Shown here one piece after another: positions 51,040 to 53,730 of a DNA stretch of 53,730 nucleotides. A program made the position numbers and the translations under genes. Source of the stretch: an uncultured Bacilli bacterium (lineage in GTDB: Bacteria; Bacillota_I; Bacilli_A; ML615J-28; CAG-313); NCBI GenBank assembly GCA_934098295.1, contig CAKONV010000014.1, positions 1 to 53,730 on the forward strand, read 5' to 3'. Under the pieces are notes generated by a model. The model was not told the DNA's origin and made no database searches. It saw only the letters and a list, made by a program, of their open reading frames with translations. The first letter of the stretch is position 1. Every line of letters starts with the position of its first letter.

Positions 51040-52296
51040 ATGCCAAAGAAAAAAAGTAAAGAAAAACTTAAAGCTAATTTTTTTATATGGAATTTTTACC
51101 AAATAGTATCAAGAATATACTTAAAACTAAAATACCATATTAAATATAATCGTAAAGCTTTTACATCACGTAATAAAAAAGAAGGTTGTATTGTTTTATA
51201 TAATCACTCATGTAATAGCGATCATTTTATTTTAACCGGAATGTTTAGATCTACAAGAGTTCGTTATGTTATTACGAGAAGATTCTACTATAATTTAGGA
51301 GTAAGAAAAGCTGTAACTTTAGCGAGAGGAATCTTTAGAGATCAATTTAAAAATGATACAGCTTCGATTATTAAAATCAAAAGAACCTGTGAAAAAGGTG
51401 GAATTGTTTCCCTTGCTCCAGCCGGTCAAATTACCATTGACGGTAGAATGCCTTATATTAATCCGATTATTGTAAAACTTTTAAAAATGTGTAAAGTTGA
51501 TGTTTACACCGTTCAAATAAGTGGATCCTATCTTGCGAGTCCTAAATGGGCAAAAGAAAAAAGAAGTTACCCTATTAGTGTAAAATGCGTAAAAACATTA
51601 ACTAAAGAAGAATTAGCTTACAATGATATCGATTATTGTTATAACCGTATTGTTAAAGATTTAAACATTAGTGATCTTGATTATCAAAATCAAGTAATGA
51701 AAAAGATTAAAGGTAAAAACCTCGCAAAAGGAATTGAAGATGTCTTTTATATCTGTCCTTGTTGTGGTAAGAAATATACTCTTAAAACGGAAGAAAATAA
51801 AATCATTTGTACCGCTTGTTCAAATACCGTTCTTTATAATGAATACGGAAAACTTGAAGGCGTTGGAAGTAACTACGTATTAATGAAAGATGAATCCGTT
51901 TGGTATGATTACCAAAAACATTTAATCATGAAACAAATTGCCAACAATAACTATAGCCTAACCTCTATAGTAGACTTATATACTGTTCAAGGTAAAAAAG
52001 AAACTATTGAACTTGCTGGTCATGGAACTTTAACATTTAATATAGATAGCTTGTATTATGATGGAACTTACCTAAATGAAGTAATCCATAAAGATTTTAA
52101 TATTAATACCATTTATCAATTACCGTTTGCACCAGGAGAAAGATTCAACATCCCTGATGATGAAGAATTCTATGAATTCGTACCTAAAAACAAACGAACA
52201 GTAACCGAATGGGTTCAAGCCATTGATGCTTTAAACGAAATAAAAGTAAAAGGTGAATTAAATGCCAATAATAACAACGAAAGTACTAAACTATAA
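51040..52296 (+). CDS. PlsC-type acyltransferase with a C-terminal zinc ribbon
   Basis: A 418-aa protein. The N-terminal half is a 1-acyl-glycerol-3-phosphate acyltransferase domain with the catalytic HX4D (NHSCNSD, about residues 55-61) and a later APAGQITIDG that stands for the glycerolipid-binding EGTR-like block. The second half has a zinc ribbon with CPCCGKKY (about 239) and CTACSN (about 260), then an unknown beta-rich tail. It should transfer acyl chains to lysophosphatidate or a related lipid. The ribbon extension is unusual for PlsC. Overlaps rlmD copy 2 by 35 bp. Confidence 0.8.
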   Translation: MPKKKSKEKLKANFFIWNFYQIVSRIYLKLKYHIKYNRKAFTSRNKKEGCIVLYNHSCNSDHFILTGMFRSTRVRYVITRRFYYNLGVRKAVTLARGIFRDQFKNDTASIIKIKRTCEKGGIVSLAPAGQITIDGRMPYINPIIVKLLKMCKVDVYTVQISGSYLASPKWAKEKRSYPISVKCVKTLTKEELAYNDIDYCYNRIVKDLNISDLDYQNQVMKKIKGKNLAKGIEDVFYICPCCGKKYTLKTEENKIICTACSNTVLYNEYGKLEGVGSNYVLMKDESVWYDYQKHLIMKQIANNNYSLTSIVDLYTVQGKKETIELAGHGTLTFNIDSLYYDGTYLNEVIHKDFNINTIYQLPFAPGERFNIPDDEEFYEFVPKNKRTVTEWVQAIDALNEIKVKGELNANNNNESTKL

Positions 52297-53602
52297 TGAA
52301 AATCTAAAAGGTGTAGTAAAGATTAATAACAAAGAAATAGCCCTAGATGGTGTTATAAAAGATGAAGTAATAGAACTTGATGCATCTAAAGATTTAAACA
52401 ACATTACTTTAAAAAAAATAATTGAACCATCAAAGAAAAGAGTAACTCCTCCTTGTCCTATTTATAACAAATGTGGAGGATGTACACTTTTACACATGGA
52501 TTATAAAGAACAATTAAAAATAAAAACCGAACTAGTAGAAAATCTTTTCTTCAATGAATTTAAAAGATTCTATAAAGTTAACGACACTCTAGGTATGGTA
52601 AATCCCTCCCATTATCGTAACAAAAACCAAATTGTCTTCCAAAACGTTAAAGGAGGAAAATGCCGTTTAGCTAGTGGCTTTTACCAAGAAAATAGTCACA
52701 AAATTGTTGACTTTACAACTTGTTACATCCAAGATGAAACAAGCGATAAAATAGTTCAAACAATTAAAGAACTAATGTTAAAAATGCACTATAATGCCTA
52801 TGATGAAGATCATAAAAATGGTCTAATTAGACACGTATTAATAAAAAGAAGCGATACAACGAAAGAAACAATGGTAGTAATCGTAACTAGTAGTGAAGTA
52901 TTCCCAGGATGTCAAAACTTTGTCAAGGCCTTAGTAGCAAGACACAATGACATCACAACCATTATTCAAAACGTAAACTCAAGATCAACAAGTGCTGTCT
53001 TAGGTGATAAAGAAAAAATCCTTTTTGGTAAAGGCTATATTAACGACATCTTACTAGACAAAAAATTTAAAATATCATCAAAATCATTCTATCAAGTAAA
53101 CTCTAAGCAATGTGCCGTTTTATACACGAAAGCCTTAGAAATGGCAAATTTAAGTAAAAATGACACTTTATTAGATGCTTACTGTGGAGTTGGAACCATT
53201 GGCCTTATCGCTAGTAGCAAAGTAGGTAAAGTAATCGGTGTAGAACTAGAAGCATCAGCAGTTGATGACGCAATACTAAACGCTAAAGTAAACAACGTAA
53301 AAAACATCCATTTCTTTAAAGCTGACGCCTCAGTATTCTTAAAGAACTTAACCAACAAAAAAGAAAAAATAGACGTAATCGTCATGGACCCACCAAGAAA
53401 AGGCTCAGACCTAAAATTCTTGAACTCTGTCCTAAAACTAAAACCAAAAAAAATAATCTACATCTCATGTGACCCAAGAACCCAAGTAGTAGATCTAAAA
53501 ACCCTAACAACTGATGGTTACACAATCGAACAAATCCAACCCGTGGATATGTTCCCTCACACCCAACATGTAGAAAACATAGTGTTGTTAGAAAGAAAAT
53601 AG
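52262..53602 (+). CDS. 23S rRNA (uracil-5-)-methyltransferase RlmD, copy 2
   Basis: A 446-aa paralogue of the gene at 17078, with a short TRAM-like N-terminus, [4Fe-4S] motif CPIYNKCGGC (about residues 65-74), SAM motif DAYCGVGTIG, and nucleophile in ISCDPRTQ (about 402). It ends FPHTQHVENIVLLERK. Gram-positive bacteria often have two such enzymes (RlmCD and another); which uridine each makes is not clear. ATG 52262 lies inside the acyltransferase gene after AAGGTG, so translation is coupled. Confidence 0.93.
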   Translation: MPIITTKVLNYNENLKGVVKINNKEIALDGVIKDEVIELDASKDLNNITLKKIIEPSKKRVTPPCPIYNKCGGCTLLHMDYKEQLKIKTELVENLFFNEFKRFYKVNDTLGMVNPSHYRNKNQIVFQNVKGGKCRLASGFYQENSHKIVDFTTCYIQDETSDKIVQTIKELMLKMHYNAYDEDHKNGLIRHVLIKRSDTTKETMVVIVTSSEVFPGCQNFVKALVARHNDITTIIQNVNSRSTSAVLGDKEKILFGKGYINDILLDKKFKISSKSFYQVNSKQCAVLYTKALEMANLSKNDTLLDAYCGVGTIGLIASSKVGKVIGVELEASAVDDAILNAKVNNVKNIHFFKADASVFLKNLTNKKEKIDVIVMDPPRKGSDLKFLNSVLKLKPKKIIYISCDPRTQVVDLKTLTTDGYTIEQIQPVDMFPHTQHVENIVLLERK

Positions 53603-53657
53603 GACATAGAAAAACAAAACTCTAAGAATAAAATTAACGAAACCTTGTTATATCGGT

Positions 53658-53730
53658 CCTTTAAATAAGTTGGGGGTTTTAAAAGAATAGCCTTTAAATA
53701 ATGTTGGTGTTTTTTAACCTTTAAATAAGT
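53658..53730. repeat. Tandem CCTTTAAATAAGT repeats at the window end
   Basis: CCTTTAAATAAGT begins at 53658, 53691 (reading CCTTTAAATAATG) and 53718, with intervals of 33 and 27 bases. Each unit goes on with TTGGGGG or TTGGTG and then TTTT. The array is cut by the end of the window. It follows rlmD copy 2 by 56 bp. Confidence 0.75.

Overview
The window is AT-rich DNA from a low-GC Bacillota-type bacterium, probably from the Erysipelotrichia / Mollicutes-related gut lineages. The grounds are the B. subtilis-like gene order rplK-rplA-rplJ-rplL-(SAM methyltransferase)-rpoB-rpoC, strong AGGAGG ribosome binding sites, TTG and GTG starts on core genes, a single-chain L-serine dehydratase, two RlmD paralogues and several DUF4143-type ATPases. 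Tryptophan is encoded by TGG and the standard code gives full-length proteins. TGA is nearly unused as a stop: of 43 intact genes listed here, only the ABC exporter ends in TGA.

Layout. (1) 1-11.2 kb: ribosomal protein and RNA polymerase operon with two L1-type operator hairpins, an L10 leader and internal terminators. (2) 11.3-18.7 kb: a small membrane protein, a PriA whose helicase motifs are eroded, fmt, pgpA, single-chain serine dehydratase and rlmD. (3) 18.7-36.6 kb: an accessory island starting at the 3' end of rlmD. Its left part holds a sigma-factor-like protein, three copies of an unusual promoter-like element, an XhlA-type protein, a holin, a small phage-tail-like protein, a MurE-like ligase, a 1.8-kDa-residue-scale (about 1822 aa) RHS/YD-repeat toxin with a Hint domain, a candidate immunity gene and a Fic-like/nucleotidyltransferase fusion. 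Its right part holds broken ICE-type genes, an ABC exporter and a run of small immunity-like genes. The right part is punctuated by four nearly identical 56-bp repeats that resemble the last codons and stop of rlmD, as attachment sites at this known ICE target would. (4) 36.6-38.7 kb: decayed DNA and a chimeric ATPase/AlbA_2 gene. (5) 38.9-44.2 kb: LysR regulator divergent from a cation/proton antiporter-MgtC-ung-HAD operon, then a convergent HdeD-like gene. (6) 44.3-49.9 kb: an intact DUF4143 ATPase among remnants of related ATPases, short tandem repeats, two tRNA-Leu genes, GNAT acetyltransferases, a broken HTH gene and a nitrilase-like gene. (7) 49.9-53.7 kb: membrane protein, small unknown protein, acyltransferase with a zinc ribbon, a second rlmD and a tandem repeat running off the window.

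The most interesting proposal is that 19.5-29.9 kb is a self-contained toxin-release system: a dedicated sigma factor reads a shared non-canonical promoter at its own gene, at the XhlA gene and at the holin-to-RHS operon, and the holin module releases a signal-less RHS toxin. The parallel is TcdR-TcdE-toxin in Clostridioides difficile, but the parts and the promoter differ. This is inference from layout and repeated sequence and has not been tested.
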